Assembly: GCF_900112895.1 (NCBI RefSeq)
Contig: NZ_FONL01000014.1
Location: 1 to 51,110 of the forward strand
Length of the DNA: 51,110 nt
Origin: Succiniclasticum ruminis DSM 9236
Lineage (GTDB): Bacteria; Bacillota; Negativicutes; Acidaminococcales; Acidaminococcaceae
Direction of reading: 5' to 3'
The notes under the pieces were generated by a model, which worked only from the letters and a program-made list of their open reading frames with translations, searched no databases and was not told the origin of the DNA. The position numbers and the translations under genes are program-made. This document shows, piece by piece, positions 25,283-33,804 of the stretch; position 1 is the first letter of the stretch, and every line of letters begins with the position of its first letter.

Positions 25283-25314
25283 GACCTGCCGCATGCATCA
25301 GCAGTCGGCAGGTC
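25283..25314 (-). terminator. Terminator of the SPFH/zinc-ribbon gene
   Basis: Perfect 9-bp arms (25283-25291 and 25306-25314) are followed on the minus strand by TTTTT, about 80 bases after the stop codon. Confidence 0.75.
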
Positions 25315-25394
25315 GATTCATCAGCCTTTATTAAATTGCTTCAGTCTGTATTACAACAAATTAGCATACAACCGGAACACTGTCAGCTACTGAA

Positions 25395-26864
25395 TTATTT
25401 TACGATATCCCCTTCATTGAACGGGTCGCCGCACTGCGGGCAGAATTTAGGCGGATTATGCGGATCTTCCGGCTGCCAGCCACACTTATCGCATTTATAC
25501 AACGGTGCGTCTGCCGGTTTCCGGGAACCGCAGTTCGGGCAGAACTGACCCTGGTTCACGCTGCCGCAGCTGCAGGTCCAGCCAGCCGGGGCTGCCGGTT
25601 GCGGTTTGCCGCAGTTGGCGCAGAACTTGCCGGTGTTGCCTTTGGCGCCGCAGGCACAATCCCAGCCGCCTGCCGGTTTGGGTTCCGGCTTCGGTTGTCC
25701 GCAATTGGCGCAGAATTTACCAGTGTTTCCGGCATGTCCGCAGGCACATGCCCAGCCTGCTGCCGCTGCGGGAGCTGCCGCCGGCTGCGGTGGCTGCTGC
25801 TGCGGGTACGGCTGTTGCGGCTGTCCGTACTGAGGCGGATACTGACCGGCCGGACCATACGCATTCCCCATGGCCATGCCGCCGGCCATGTTCGCCATAC
25901 CCATGCCGATAAACGCGCCCATGGGACCCATACCGCCGCCTTCATTAGCGGATGCGTTACGAATTCCGTCAGCGGTCGCGTCGGTCAGGACGCCCATACG
26001 CATATCCGGATTGCTCATCATAGCGCCCATCTGTACTTTCTGGAGTTTCGCTTCGTCTTCTTCGTTGGCTTTAACACTGTTCACACCGAAGGAAACGATT
26101 TCAATGCCGCGCAGGTCACGCCACTTGGAAGACAGCACGTCATTCAGGGCGTCGGCCAGTTCCATGGTACGCATCGGCAGTTCGGTATAGTCGATACGCT
26201 GTGCGGAAATTTTACCGAATGCAGGCTGCAACGCAGTCAGCAATTCGGATTTCAGCTGGCTGTCCCACTGGCTCCGCAGGTATTGGTCGGGAGCATTACC
26301 GGCAATCGTGGAATAGAACAGGATCGGGTCCACGATTTTGTAGCTGTATTCGCCGAAGCAGCGGATGCGAACCAGCAAGCTGCGACCGGTATTTTCTTCA
26401 ATTACTTTAAAGGGAATTTCCGCCGGGGTACCGTATTTGTTGCCGATAATTTCTTTCGTGTTGAAGTAATAGACACGCTGATCCTTACCGGTATCGCCGC
26501 CGAAAGTAAAACGTTTACCCATGCGCTGGAATACCTGAATCACGCTTTCTTTCAGGTCGCCTGTGAAAACAGAAGGTTCTGTGGATTTGTCGTAGGTGTA
26601 TTCGCCGGGTTCAGCACAAAGGTCAACGACTTTGCCCTGTTCCACGATCATCATACACTGGCCTACGTTAACCGCAATCACGGAGCCGTTGGAGATGATG
26701 TTGTCTTCCGCGCTGGTGTTGGAGCTGCGGCCCTGGTTGCTGATCCGTTTCTGGCCTTTGCACATCAGTACGTCCGGGGTCATGCTGTCGCAGTAAAAAT
26801 ACTCTTTCCACTGGTCAGCCAATACGCCGCCAATGGCGCCCATGCCTGCTTTAATTAATCCCAT
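25395..26864 (-). CDS. SPFH-domain protein fused to four C-terminal zinc ribbons (YdjI-like)
   Basis: Residues about 1-300 form an SPFH (stomatin/flotillin-like) domain of the 'virion core protein' type seen in Bacillus YdjI. A glycine/methionine-rich stretch and a Pro/Gln-rich linker follow (about 320-370). Then come four zinc-ribbon modules from about 371 to 489. The first three have a WxCxCG...KFCANCG form and the last is YKCDKCGW...KFCPQCG. There is no obvious membrane helix, so membrane association would be through the SPFH domain or partners. In Bacillus the YdjI system recruits PspA under envelope stress; that role here is inference. It is monocistronic, with GGAGGG before the ATG and a terminator after it. 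Confidence 0.85.
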   Translation of the reverse strand: MGLIKAGMGAIGGVLADQWKEYFYCDSMTPDVLMCKGQKRISNQGRSSNTSAEDNIISNGSVIAVNVGQCMMIVEQGKVVDLCAEPGEYTYDKSTEPSVFTGDLKESVIQVFQRMGKRFTFGGDTGKDQRVYYFNTKEIIGNKYGTPAEIPFKVIEENTGRSLLVRIRCFGEYSYKIVDPILFYSTIAGNAPDQYLRSQWDSQLKSELLTALQPAFGKISAQRIDYTELPMRTMELADALNDVLSSKWRDLRGIEIVSFGVNSVKANEEDEAKLQKVQMGAMMSNPDMRMGVLTDATADGIRNASANEGGGMGPMGAFIGMGMANMAGGMAMGNAYGPAGQYPPQYGQPQQPYPQQQPPQPAAAPAAAAGWACACGHAGNTGKFCANCGQPKPEPKPAGGWDCACGAKGNTGKFCANCGKPQPAAPAGWTCSCGSVNQGQFCPNCGSRKPADAPLYKCDKCGWQPEDPHNPPKFCPQCGDPFNEGDIVK

Positions 26865-27106
26865 GTGTTGTTCCCTCCTTAAATTAATAATATTTCAAAT
26901 TACTGATTTCCTGTCTGATTGGTTTTGCTGATTGCCCATCGGTTCCGGTGATGATTTAATCTTTTTGATACATAATCCTTATGCTGTATTACTATTTTAC
27001 CACAAAATGCATTTTCTTACACTGTAAATTTAGGACAAACATACTATAATCCGCAATTATGTTTTTTTCATGTTTCTTTGGGTCGCAGTTTCCTGTTCGT
27101 CCTGTG

Positions 27107-28729
27107 TTATTTTATCGTGATGCGTCCGGCACCGTACGGATTTTCATAACCTTCTTTGATTTTTGCGTTCAGATGGTTCTGCACATATTCCATAATAGCG
27201 TCCACATCTGTCATGATGCCGTCCTTCAGCAGCCTGCTCTGTTTGAACATCACCAGGCCGTTACCGCCGTCCTTCAGCACATAGGTGCTGCCGCCGATAG
27301 TATACTTGCCGTTCAAGTCGATGGGCTTGCCGTTGATCATCACGTCTTTCACGCGGCGTTCGCCTTTCACTTCCACAAAATTGCCTTTGGCATCTACAAC
27401 CAGGCCGGAAGGAATGGATGAGTCGACCGTATAGCTCATACCGGAAACCTGCATGAAAGCCCCGTGCTCACCCGGATATGCGGATGCGCCGACTTCCAGG
27501 GCGTCAACAATCTGCTGGCCCGTAGCTTCAATCACCGTGCACATGTTACCGAAGGGGAAAGCCTCCAGCAAATCATTATATGTGAACACGCCTTTTTTGA
27601 TAGTATTGCGGATAGAACCTCCATTGACCATGGAAATGTCTGTATCCAGCACGAAGCGGTAAGCATCTGCCACAAAATCGCCCAGATTGGTTTCCCCGTT
27701 ACGCACCCGGCGTTCCCCGGTCTTGGGGTCGTCGCCGGTCAGGTCCGTCAGCGCCTCACCTACGGGCTGTTTCAGGATGGGCTCAAACTTTTTGTTTTCT
27801 TTGGCAACCAGTTTGGTAACTTTCGGATCCGCGGTTTTCAAGTCTTTCACTAGCTCGGAAGTAATGGTCCCATCTTCTTTGATCGTCATTTTTCCCAGGC
27901 TTTTGAGCTTGGTTCCCGTCTGGGCCACCAGCACTTCCTTGCCTGCTTTGTTGATGATTTTGTGAGGGGGGATATACTGTTCATGGGAGTGTCCGTCAAT
28001 GATGGCGTCAATGTTATAGGTATTGGCCGCTATCGCGCCGCTGGACCAGTAAGGAATAGAACCATCGGTGCCCAGGTGCCCTACCAGGAACACGTATTCC
28101 GCGCCTTCTTTGCGTACATTGTTAACGGCCCGCTGCACAGCTTCATAAACTTTTTCACCGGTCTGGTCTTCACAGAAACTGTAGATAAATTTGCCGTTCT
28201 TATCCTGGAAGTATTTAGGTGTGGAAGTCACCAGGGTTTCCGGAGTAGTTACACCCACAAAGCCAATCTTTTTTCCGCCCAGAACAATAATCTTGGAAGG
28301 TTTCAGAATCGGTTTACGGGTCTTTACATCCACAAAGTTACAGGAGTAATAACCGCATTTCATCCGGGGAGCCAGCTGCAGGAAACGCTCCATACCGTAA
28401 TCAAATTCATGGTTGCCGGGGATGACAAAGTCATAGCCCACTGCATTCATAATCTTGATAATGGACTCGCCGGTGGAAAGTTTCCCGATGGGTGCGCCCT
28501 GGATGGCATCGCCGGCATCTGCCAGAGCTACGGGATGTCCCTGTTTTTTCAAATCTTTTTTGTATTGGGACACCTTATCAATGCCAAGGTTATCCGTGAT
28601 GCCGCAGTGGATGTCGTTGGTATGCAATATAATAATTTCCTTGCCGGCTGCCAATACCGCTACCGGAAGCAAAAGCGTTACCAGCATCGCCAATGCTGCG
28701 CTGTAGAATTTCTTCAGGTTTCTGGTCAT
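27107..28729 (-). CDS. Secreted 5'-nucleotidase / metallophosphatase (UshA family)
   Basis: Exported enzyme that removes phosphate from nucleotides or related esters. An N-terminal signal peptide (1-28, ending VLAAG) is followed by the metallophosphoesterase domain. Metal ligands are visible in LHTNDIHCG (D39, H41), DAGDAIQG (D74), PGNHEFDYG (N106, H107) and DGHSHEQ. The C-terminal 5'-nucleotidase domain includes NGGSIRNTIKKG and YNDLLEAFPFGN. The 540-residue length is normal. AAAGGA lies 8 bases before the ATG. No cell-wall anchor is seen. Substrate (AMP, UDP-sugar or 2',3'-cyclic nucleotide) cannot be fixed. Confidence 0.92.
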   Translation of the reverse strand: MTRNLKKFYSAALAMLVTLLLPVAVLAAGKEIIILHTNDIHCGITDNLGIDKVSQYKKDLKKQGHPVALADAGDAIQGAPIGKLSTGESIIKIMNAVGYDFVIPGNHEFDYGMERFLQLAPRMKCGYYSCNFVDVKTRKPILKPSKIIVLGGKKIGFVGVTTPETLVTSTPKYFQDKNGKFIYSFCEDQTGEKVYEAVQRAVNNVRKEGAEYVFLVGHLGTDGSIPYWSSGAIAANTYNIDAIIDGHSHEQYIPPHKIINKAGKEVLVAQTGTKLKSLGKMTIKEDGTITSELVKDLKTADPKVTKLVAKENKKFEPILKQPVGEALTDLTGDDPKTGERRVRNGETNLGDFVADAYRFVLDTDISMVNGGSIRNTIKKGVFTYNDLLEAFPFGNMCTVIEATGQQIVDALEVGASAYPGEHGAFMQVSGMSYTVDSSIPSGLVVDAKGNFVEVKGERRVKDVMINGKPIDLNGKYTIGGSTYVLKDGGNGLVMFKQSRLLKDGIMTDVDAIMEYVQNHLNAKIKEGYENPYGAGRITIK

Positions 28730-28785
28730 TTTTTGCGTCCTTTCTGATTATTCAGGAAAGAAAAATTGAAGACGAAAATAACTGT

Positions 28786-29553
28786 TTATTGTTTAGGCGT
28801 AAGCGCGTACACTCGCGCCGGCAGACCGGTTGCGCCCTCGATACGCGGCCAGGACGCAAACAATACCGCCCCGGCAGGAGCCACTTTGTCCAGATTGCAA
28901 AGCACTTCAATCTGAAGTTTTCCGGATGCCAGTACAAAACGCTCGCAGGCCAGATCACCGGCTTCAACAGCCAGATAACTGGCATCCGTATCCAACGTCT
29001 CGTGTCCGTTAGCCGCTGCTTTGCGTACTTCAAAAATATATTTCAGAGCATCAATTGACCAGCCCGGGCAATGTTCATTCCCGTCTGCACCAACGTTAGA
29101 CAGTTTGTCCATATCGGGCCAGCGCTTGTACCAGTCAGTCCGCAGAGCCACAAAGGCGCCTTCCGGAATGGGACCGTATTTTTCTTCATAGGCTTTGATA
29201 TCTTCCACAGTCACGGCATAATCAACGTTACCTTTTACCTTTTCACTGATGTCGATGACTGCCAGTGGGAACACAAAGTCCTTGACACCGTATTGTTCAG
29301 ACAAAGGAGCATCTTTCACAAAATGACCTGGGAAATCAACATGGGTGCCGAACTGACCGGGGAATTTAAATGTATGAATCAGGCATTCCAGCATGGGATT
29401 GCCCCAGTCAAACACCACCTTGCTCAGTTCCACCGAACCTTCCGGTATGCCGCTCCAGAACGGACTGTCGTTGTTGAGAGAATGGGAAAGTTCCACCCAC
29501 TCATACCCTTCAGATTTCAGTTCCTTTAAAGCATTCCATAATTTATTTTCCAT
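28786..29553 (-). CDS. Cyclase-family metal hydrolase (kynurenine formamidase/isatin hydrolase-like)
   Basis: The 255-residue protein belongs to the cyclase superfamily, whose members hydrolyse amide or lactam bonds using Mn or Zn. The signature HxGTHxDxPxH appears as QFGTHVDFPGH (67-77). H71, D73 and H77 are kept, but the first histidine, a metal ligand in isatin hydrolase, is glutamine. A Gln-type branch of the family seems to exist, so this may mark a subfamily rather than an inactive enzyme. GGAGG precedes the ATG. It lies between the M48 genes and the nucleotidase gene on the same strand; the substrate is unknown. Confidence 0.83.
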   Translation of the reverse strand: MENKLWNALKELKSEGYEWVELSHSLNNDSPFWSGIPEGSVELSKVVFDWGNPMLECLIHTFKFPGQFGTHVDFPGHFVKDAPLSEQYGVKDFVFPLAVIDISEKVKGNVDYAVTVEDIKAYEEKYGPIPEGAFVALRTDWYKRWPDMDKLSNVGADGNEHCPGWSIDALKYIFEVRKAAANGHETLDTDASYLAVEAGDLACERFVLASGKLQIEVLCNLDKVAPAGAVLFASWPRIEGATGLPARVYALTPKQ

Positions 29554-29588
29554 AACTACCCCTCCAAAATTAATATTGTATTAAATAT

Positions 29589-30701
29589 TTACTTAATTTT
29601 ATTCAACAGAGCGGCCAGTTCGTAAGCAGAAGTGTCTCCGCCATAACAGGTCATAATTGGTTGCTGCCCCAGCATAAGCGTGTTACCGGAAGCATAGGCA
29701 TCGGATTTATTATGTCCGTTATGATAGGCTGCCGCCAGATTGCCCAGCACAAAATAGGAACGCTCCGCTCCGCTCATATCATTGGCAGCAACAGGCTGGA
29801 CCAGGGCCTTGCCGTTCACTTTTACAACACCTTTTTCCGCGGTAACGTGTTTACCGCTGTATTCAAACAATCTCTTAACATAGTTTTCCCTGCGCTGTTG
29901 GTGGGTAGGATGATCACTGGGAGAGAAAATCTCGCCTGCAAAGTTTTTCTTGGATTTTCCGTATTTTTCTTCCACCCGCTGCCAGATTGCGGCGGCAGCG
30001 CCCGGGTTATAGCCGGCGTTAATTACATAGTCAAGGGCAAGGTTATCTGCTTCCCACTCGTCCTTTTTGGTAATGGAAACCGAATCAATCTGGTTTACCA
30101 GCACATTAAGGGCGATATTGGTCAGGGCGGAGCTTCCCACTGCAGAACCTACCATCGCAGCGCCAATAGCAACATTCAGTTTCTTCCGCATAGAGGAAGC
30201 TACATGGTTCTTCTGGCCATGACCCATTTCATGCGCTAAAACAACAGCAACTTCATCCGGATTATCCGTAAGGCTGTACAGCCCTTCGTTGACGCTCATT
30301 ACGTGCCCCATGCTGCAAAACGCATTAAACGATTCCTGTTTATTGATAAAATACAAATACGGTTTTTGAAGTATGGTAGGATCCACCGCCGCGATACCTT
30401 TCGTAAGGCGGGGCATCATCTCATCCAGTTGCTGCTTGCGGTAATAATTTTCAGACACGCCGTATTTTTCCTGATAACCGGCAAAAAGCTCCTGACGCCC
30501 TTCTTCCGTCTGATCATAATGTTTGATCAATGCCTCCACCTGCTGCTTGGCTGCCACGCCCTGGACAACGGTACCAAGGATACCACCAATAGCTCCAGCC
30601 TGTGCCGATGGCAACGGCTGGACTGCAGCCTGCAAACTCACACCAATCATACCGCACAGAATTACTGAACCCAACTTCTTTTTCCAGGAATTTGTTTTCA
30701 T
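29589..30701 (-). CDS. Exported M48-family metalloprotease (first of two)
   Basis: The 370-residue protein has a signal peptide (about 1-35, KKKLGSVILCGMIG...AQAG). The zinc motif HEMGH lies in VVLAHEMGHGQKNH, and a third ligand is likely in KKDEWEADNLALDY. These are the marks of M48 peptidases such as BepA, which act as proteases or chaperones for envelope proteins. A hydrophobic stretch after the motif may associate with membrane. The start is the ATG at 30701, after GAGGTG. A second M48 gene lies 98 bases upstream on the same strand. The C-terminal 70 residues are not recognised. Confidence 0.87.
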   Translation of the reverse strand: MKTNSWKKKLGSVILCGMIGVSLQAAVQPLPSAQAGAIGGILGTVVQGVAAKQQVEALIKHYDQTEEGRQELFAGYQEKYGVSENYYRKQQLDEMMPRLTKGIAAVDPTILQKPYLYFINKQESFNAFCSMGHVMSVNEGLYSLTDNPDEVAVVLAHEMGHGQKNHVASSMRKKLNVAIGAAMVGSAVGSSALTNIALNVLVNQIDSVSITKKDEWEADNLALDYVINAGYNPGAAAAIWQRVEEKYGKSKKNFAGEIFSPSDHPTHQQRRENYVKRLFEYSGKHVTAEKGVVKVNGKALVQPVAANDMSGAERSYFVLGNLAAAYHNGHNKSDAYASGNTLMLGQQPIMTCYGGDTSAYELAALLNKIK

Positions 30702-30799
30702 CACTGCACCTCGCTTTTACTGAACCGAATACTCACATAATATTCCGAAATACTCCGTCATATTAATCTTCTATAATATAAATTTTATACAAATCCTGA

Positions 30800-31897
30800 C
30801 TATTTTGCAACTGTTTTCGTCATATTTACTTTGTCCGCCCATTCCCTGAAACGTTCCACGCAGAAAGCCGCATAGCCTCCGATTTCTGCAAATCCCACAA
30901 CATCTTGCCGCCAGACAGTATGAATCTGTATATCTTCATAAAAAATCTCAGCTTTATCGTTGCTTTCAAAGACGATGAAATGTGTCGGCTCGATTTTTTC
31001 TTTTTGTCTCACCTGGTAAAGGGCCCCTGCCAACAGTTCTGCCCGGTACAGCGGTTTGTTGCCGCCTGCAACCGCTGCGATCCGGAATTCCCAGATATCT
31101 TTACTGGTATTCCCAAAAGATTCTTTCACGCTTGCGGTGCCATCAGTATTTGAAACCGGTGCCGGGGTCATCTTCAGCGGATCCATCAGCTTATACATAT
31201 TCCGTATGCGCTGTTCCGGATCGGGATGGCTGTCAAAAATCCCCCAGCCCGGGTTACCATATTCCACAGCCAGTTCCTGCAGCTTATGCATGGTTACCAG
31301 CATGGCATAGGGGCTGTAGCCCGCTTTCACCGTATAAGCAAATCCTTCCCTGTCCGCAGCGCTTTCATCCGCCCTGCTGTAACCTGCAGCCAAGGCATCA
31401 CCGACCACCATTCCCATGGCCAGCACATCGCCATTTCCAGTAGCCGCCCCTGCAAGGATAGCCGCCAGCTGGGTCCACATGTTTTTTTCAAGCTGGTGCA
31501 CCGTATGGCGCTTCACCACGTGTCCGATTTCATGCCCCAGTACGCCTGCCAGTTCCGCGTCGGACGGCATGTAGTCCAGCAGTCCTTTAAAAACATATAT
31601 ATAACCGCCAGGGCAGGCCAGCGCATTCACATCATCGGTATTCAACACCTTAAACGAATATTTTATGTTTTTACGGCCGCACACGTCCACCAGGCTTTGC
31701 CCGATACGTTCGACCCGTTCAGCGATTTCCATATCGTTGATGACCCCATAACGGGCTTCTATCTGTTCAGCGGCAGCCTTGCCCATCTCTAACTCCTGTT
31801 TTTCGCTGATCAGGCCGGCTTCGGCAGCCGGCAGGAAAGAACAGGTAATTCCCAGCAGGCAGAGTATTGAAAAAATAATTCTCAAAAAATGTTTCAC
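30800..31897 (-). CDS. Exported M48-family metalloprotease (second of two)
   Basis: The 365-residue protein has a signal peptide (KHFLRIIFSILCLLGITC...AEAG). Its M48 catalytic motif is HEIGH in GVLGHEIGHVVKRH, and the third ligand is in DESAADREGFAY, as in BepA/YfgC. After about residue 240 comes a mostly beta region not typical of the core family. The start is GTG 31897, supported by AAGGAG 6 bases away; a longer frame from 31948 has no ribosome site. The start codon and ribosome site lie within or beside a near-perfect parS palindrome (31890-31905). Confidence 0.87.
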   Translation of the reverse strand: MKHFLRIIFSILCLLGITCSFLPAAEAGLISEKQELEMGKAAAEQIEARYGVINDMEIAERVERIGQSLVDVCGRKNIKYSFKVLNTDDVNALACPGGYIYVFKGLLDYMPSDAELAGVLGHEIGHVVKRHTVHQLEKNMWTQLAAILAGAATGNGDVLAMGMVVGDALAAGYSRADESAADREGFAYTVKAGYSPYAMLVTMHKLQELAVEYGNPGWGIFDSHPDPEQRIRNMYKLMDPLKMTPAPVSNTDGTASVKESFGNTSKDIWEFRIAAVAGGNKPLYRAELLAGALYQVRQKEKIEPTHFIVFESNDKAEIFYEDIQIHTVWRQDVVGFAEIGGYAAFCVERFREWADKVNMTKTVAK

Positions 31898-31905
31898 GTG
31901 AAACT
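31890..31905. promoter_or_regulatory. parS-like ParB/Spo0J binding site
   Basis: TGTTTCACGTGAAACT contains the perfect 14-bp palindrome GTTTCACGTGAAAC and matches the bacterial parS consensus TGTTTCACGTGAAACA at 15 of 16 positions. ParB bound here would load and spread during chromosome segregation. parS sites cluster near the replication origin, so this part of the chromosome may be origin-proximal. It overlaps the GTG start of the M48 gene. A poorer match (13 of 16) lies at 13527-13542. Confidence 0.8.
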
Positions 31906-31990
31906 CCTTTTTGGCAGTTAAAACGGTTGTCCCTGCATATTTAATCATCCATTGGCATCAATCAAGGCAATGCTTCTGTCCTGACGCAAA

Positions 31991-33145
31991 TCATATAATC
32001 CCTTTTTCCTTAAAACTTACAATTTCTTCGTCTGTATACCCCAAAGCGCCTAACACTTCCCGGTTATGTTCACCTGCATAAGGCCCCCGGAAGCGAATGC
32101 TGCAGGGAGTACCGGAAAGCTTCACCGCCGGTTTCAGATACGCCACTTCCCCAAAATCTTCCCGCCGGGTTTCCAGCATGCCGGACTCTTTCGTCATATC
32201 ATTTTCCAACACTTCCTCCGGATTGTTTACAGGTGTTACACAGAACTCCCCGTTTTGCGCCAGCGCGACCCATTCGTCCCGGGTTTTCGTCAGCAGCTTG
32301 TTACGGATCCGTTGTGTTATTTCTTCTTCATGGGCGAAATCGTACTGCCTGTCTTTTAACTCCGGTAATTCAATCATTTCGCAAAACGTTTGCCAGAACT
32401 TCGGCTCAATGGTACCCACGCTGATGTATTTTCCGTCTTTTGTTTTATAAACATCATAATAATGGGCACGCCGGCCAAAAGGTGTGTCTCCCGTTACCCT
32501 ACAGCCTAAAATACTGGCAAACGAGACAATTTGCATACTTAAGGCAGTATTGTAAAGACTCACGTCAATGTACTGCCCTTTCCCCGTTTTCTCTCGCGCC
32601 AGCAGTGCCATGGAAATGGCCGCTACCGCATTCAGACTGCTGCCGATGGCAGAGACCTGCACTTCGCTGATGGCTACATCGCCCGTATCATTCAGGAAAT
32701 TCATTCCGGAAAGCCCGATAATGTTTAAATCATGGGCAGGTTGCTGTTTGTATTTGCTTTCCTGCCCGAAACCGGTAATGGAACAGTAAATCAGCCCGGG
32801 ATTCATTTTTACAATTTCTTCATAGCCCAACCCCTTTGACTGCAGATAACCGGGACGGAAACCTTCCAGAAACACATCAGCCTGCCGCAATAGCTTTTTC
32901 AGTATTTCCTGCCCTTCTTCCGTCTTAATATTAACTGTAATCCCCTTTTTGTTCCGGTTCAGCGCCAGGTTCCAGCTGCTCATGCCTGGCGCAAGTTGTG
33001 GCGCAAAATTACGGTTGGGATCACCTTTCACGCCTTCCACCTTGATCACGTCCGCTCCGAAATCCGCCAGTACCATTCCGCAATACTGCCCGGGCAGCCA
33101 CTGGGAGAAATCAATTACTTTTATACCCTGTAACGCGCTGTTCAT
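31991..33145 (-). CDS. Class III (CaiB/BaiF family) CoA-transferase
   Basis: Family III enzymes transfer CoA between organic acids through a covalent aspartyl intermediate. The 384-residue protein has the opening GIKVIDFSQWLPGQYCGMVL, ADFGADVIKVE, the catalytic aspartate D139 in AHDLNIIGLSG, and the C-terminal TPFGRRAHYYDVYKTKDGKY. Length is normal for a single-chain, interlocked dimer. AGGTGAG lies 7 bases before the ATG. Candidate substrates include carnitine-, formyl-, succinyl- or aryl-CoA esters; none is supported by neighbours. It lies 93 bases upstream of the M48 gene on the same strand. Confidence 0.9.
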   Translation of the reverse strand: MNSALQGIKVIDFSQWLPGQYCGMVLADFGADVIKVEGVKGDPNRNFAPQLAPGMSSWNLALNRNKKGITVNIKTEEGQEILKKLLRQADVFLEGFRPGYLQSKGLGYEEIVKMNPGLIYCSITGFGQESKYKQQPAHDLNIIGLSGMNFLNDTGDVAISEVQVSAIGSSLNAVAAISMALLAREKTGKGQYIDVSLYNTALSMQIVSFASILGCRVTGDTPFGRRAHYYDVYKTKDGKYISVGTIEPKFWQTFCEMIELPELKDRQYDFAHEEEITQRIRNKLLTKTRDEWVALAQNGEFCVTPVNNPEEVLENDMTKESGMLETRREDFGEVAYLKPAVKLSGTPCSIRFRGPYAGEHNREVLGALGYTDEEIVSFKEKGII

Positions 33146-33328
33146 ATGCCGCTCACCTGCTTTCTTAATTCTGACTATGTATTTTATTAAGATAATTTTA
33201 TCATAAATGTGGCACTTTGTTTTTGTTTTTGCAAACCTCCGGCATAAGAACCTGTCTTAAAAAAGCAGCTTGATGCGTCTGTCTGCTTTCCGGTGAACAA
33301 TCCCATTTAAACAGCGCCCCCCGCCCTC

Positions 33329-33357
33329 TTGTCCATATCTTTCAATGCAGTTATAAT
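33329..33357 (+). promoter_or_regulatory. Promoter of the small membrane protein gene
   Basis: TTGTCC and TATAAT are separated by 17 bases, about 33 bases before the ATG. Confidence 0.7.
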
Positions 33358-33390
33358 AAATTTAACAGTAAAAAAACCGGAGGCAACATC

Positions 33391-33687
33391 ATGAGCAGCT
33401 TCAGCCAGATTGTCAATTCGCTCTTATATATTATCAGCGGTTTCTTTTTTGGTATCTTTGCCTCAAGGCACAGCATCTTTTCTGTCATGAATATACGCAG
33501 GACCCTGGCGGAAAAAGATTTTTCCCCAGCTTCCCTGTTCCGGCTGGCTTTCAGCATTCTTTTTATCGTACTGGCCTTTCTTGTATTCCCTTCCTGGATG
33601 GCCTCCCGCACAACCATCGGGGCCATTGCCTATTACGCGGTTCTGCTCTTCTATTTTTCAAAAGGATGGAAAAACTCTCCTAAATAA
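33391..33687 (+). CDS. Small membrane protein of unknown function
   Basis: The 98-residue protein is not recognised. Hydrophobic stretches at about 9-25, 48-66 and 73-90 suggest two or three membrane helices, with a basic, charged loop between the first two. It is a real gene by its signals: consensus-like promoter, GGAGG ribosome site 7 bases before the ATG, and a strong terminator. It stands alone between two leftward genes. Confidence 0.75.
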   Translation: MSSFSQIVNSLLYIISGFFFGIFASRHSIFSVMNIRRTLAEKDFSPASLFRLAFSILFIVLAFLVFPSWMASRTTIGAIAYYAVLLFYFSKGWKNSPK

Positions 33688-33707
33688 CCCTTCCGGTATT
33701 AAAAACT

Positions 33708-33768
33708 TACGGATACTTTCCCGGTCTTCCTAAACAGGTGCCGGAAAAGTATCCGTATTTTTCTTTTT
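33708..33768. terminator. Bidirectional terminator between small membrane protein and PHP genes
   Basis: A 17-bp stem (33708-33724 and 33741-33757), with one mismatch, has a long T-rich tail on the plus strand and TTTTT on the minus strand. Confidence 0.85.
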
Positions 33769-33804
33769 ACAGTATGCTAAAATGCTGATTGTATATGGAT
33801 TTCT

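Noticed and set aside
25458-26858. 466-codon frame opposite the SPFH/zinc-ribbon gene
   Set aside because: Antisense shadow of a repetitive, GC-rich coding region; no start signals.
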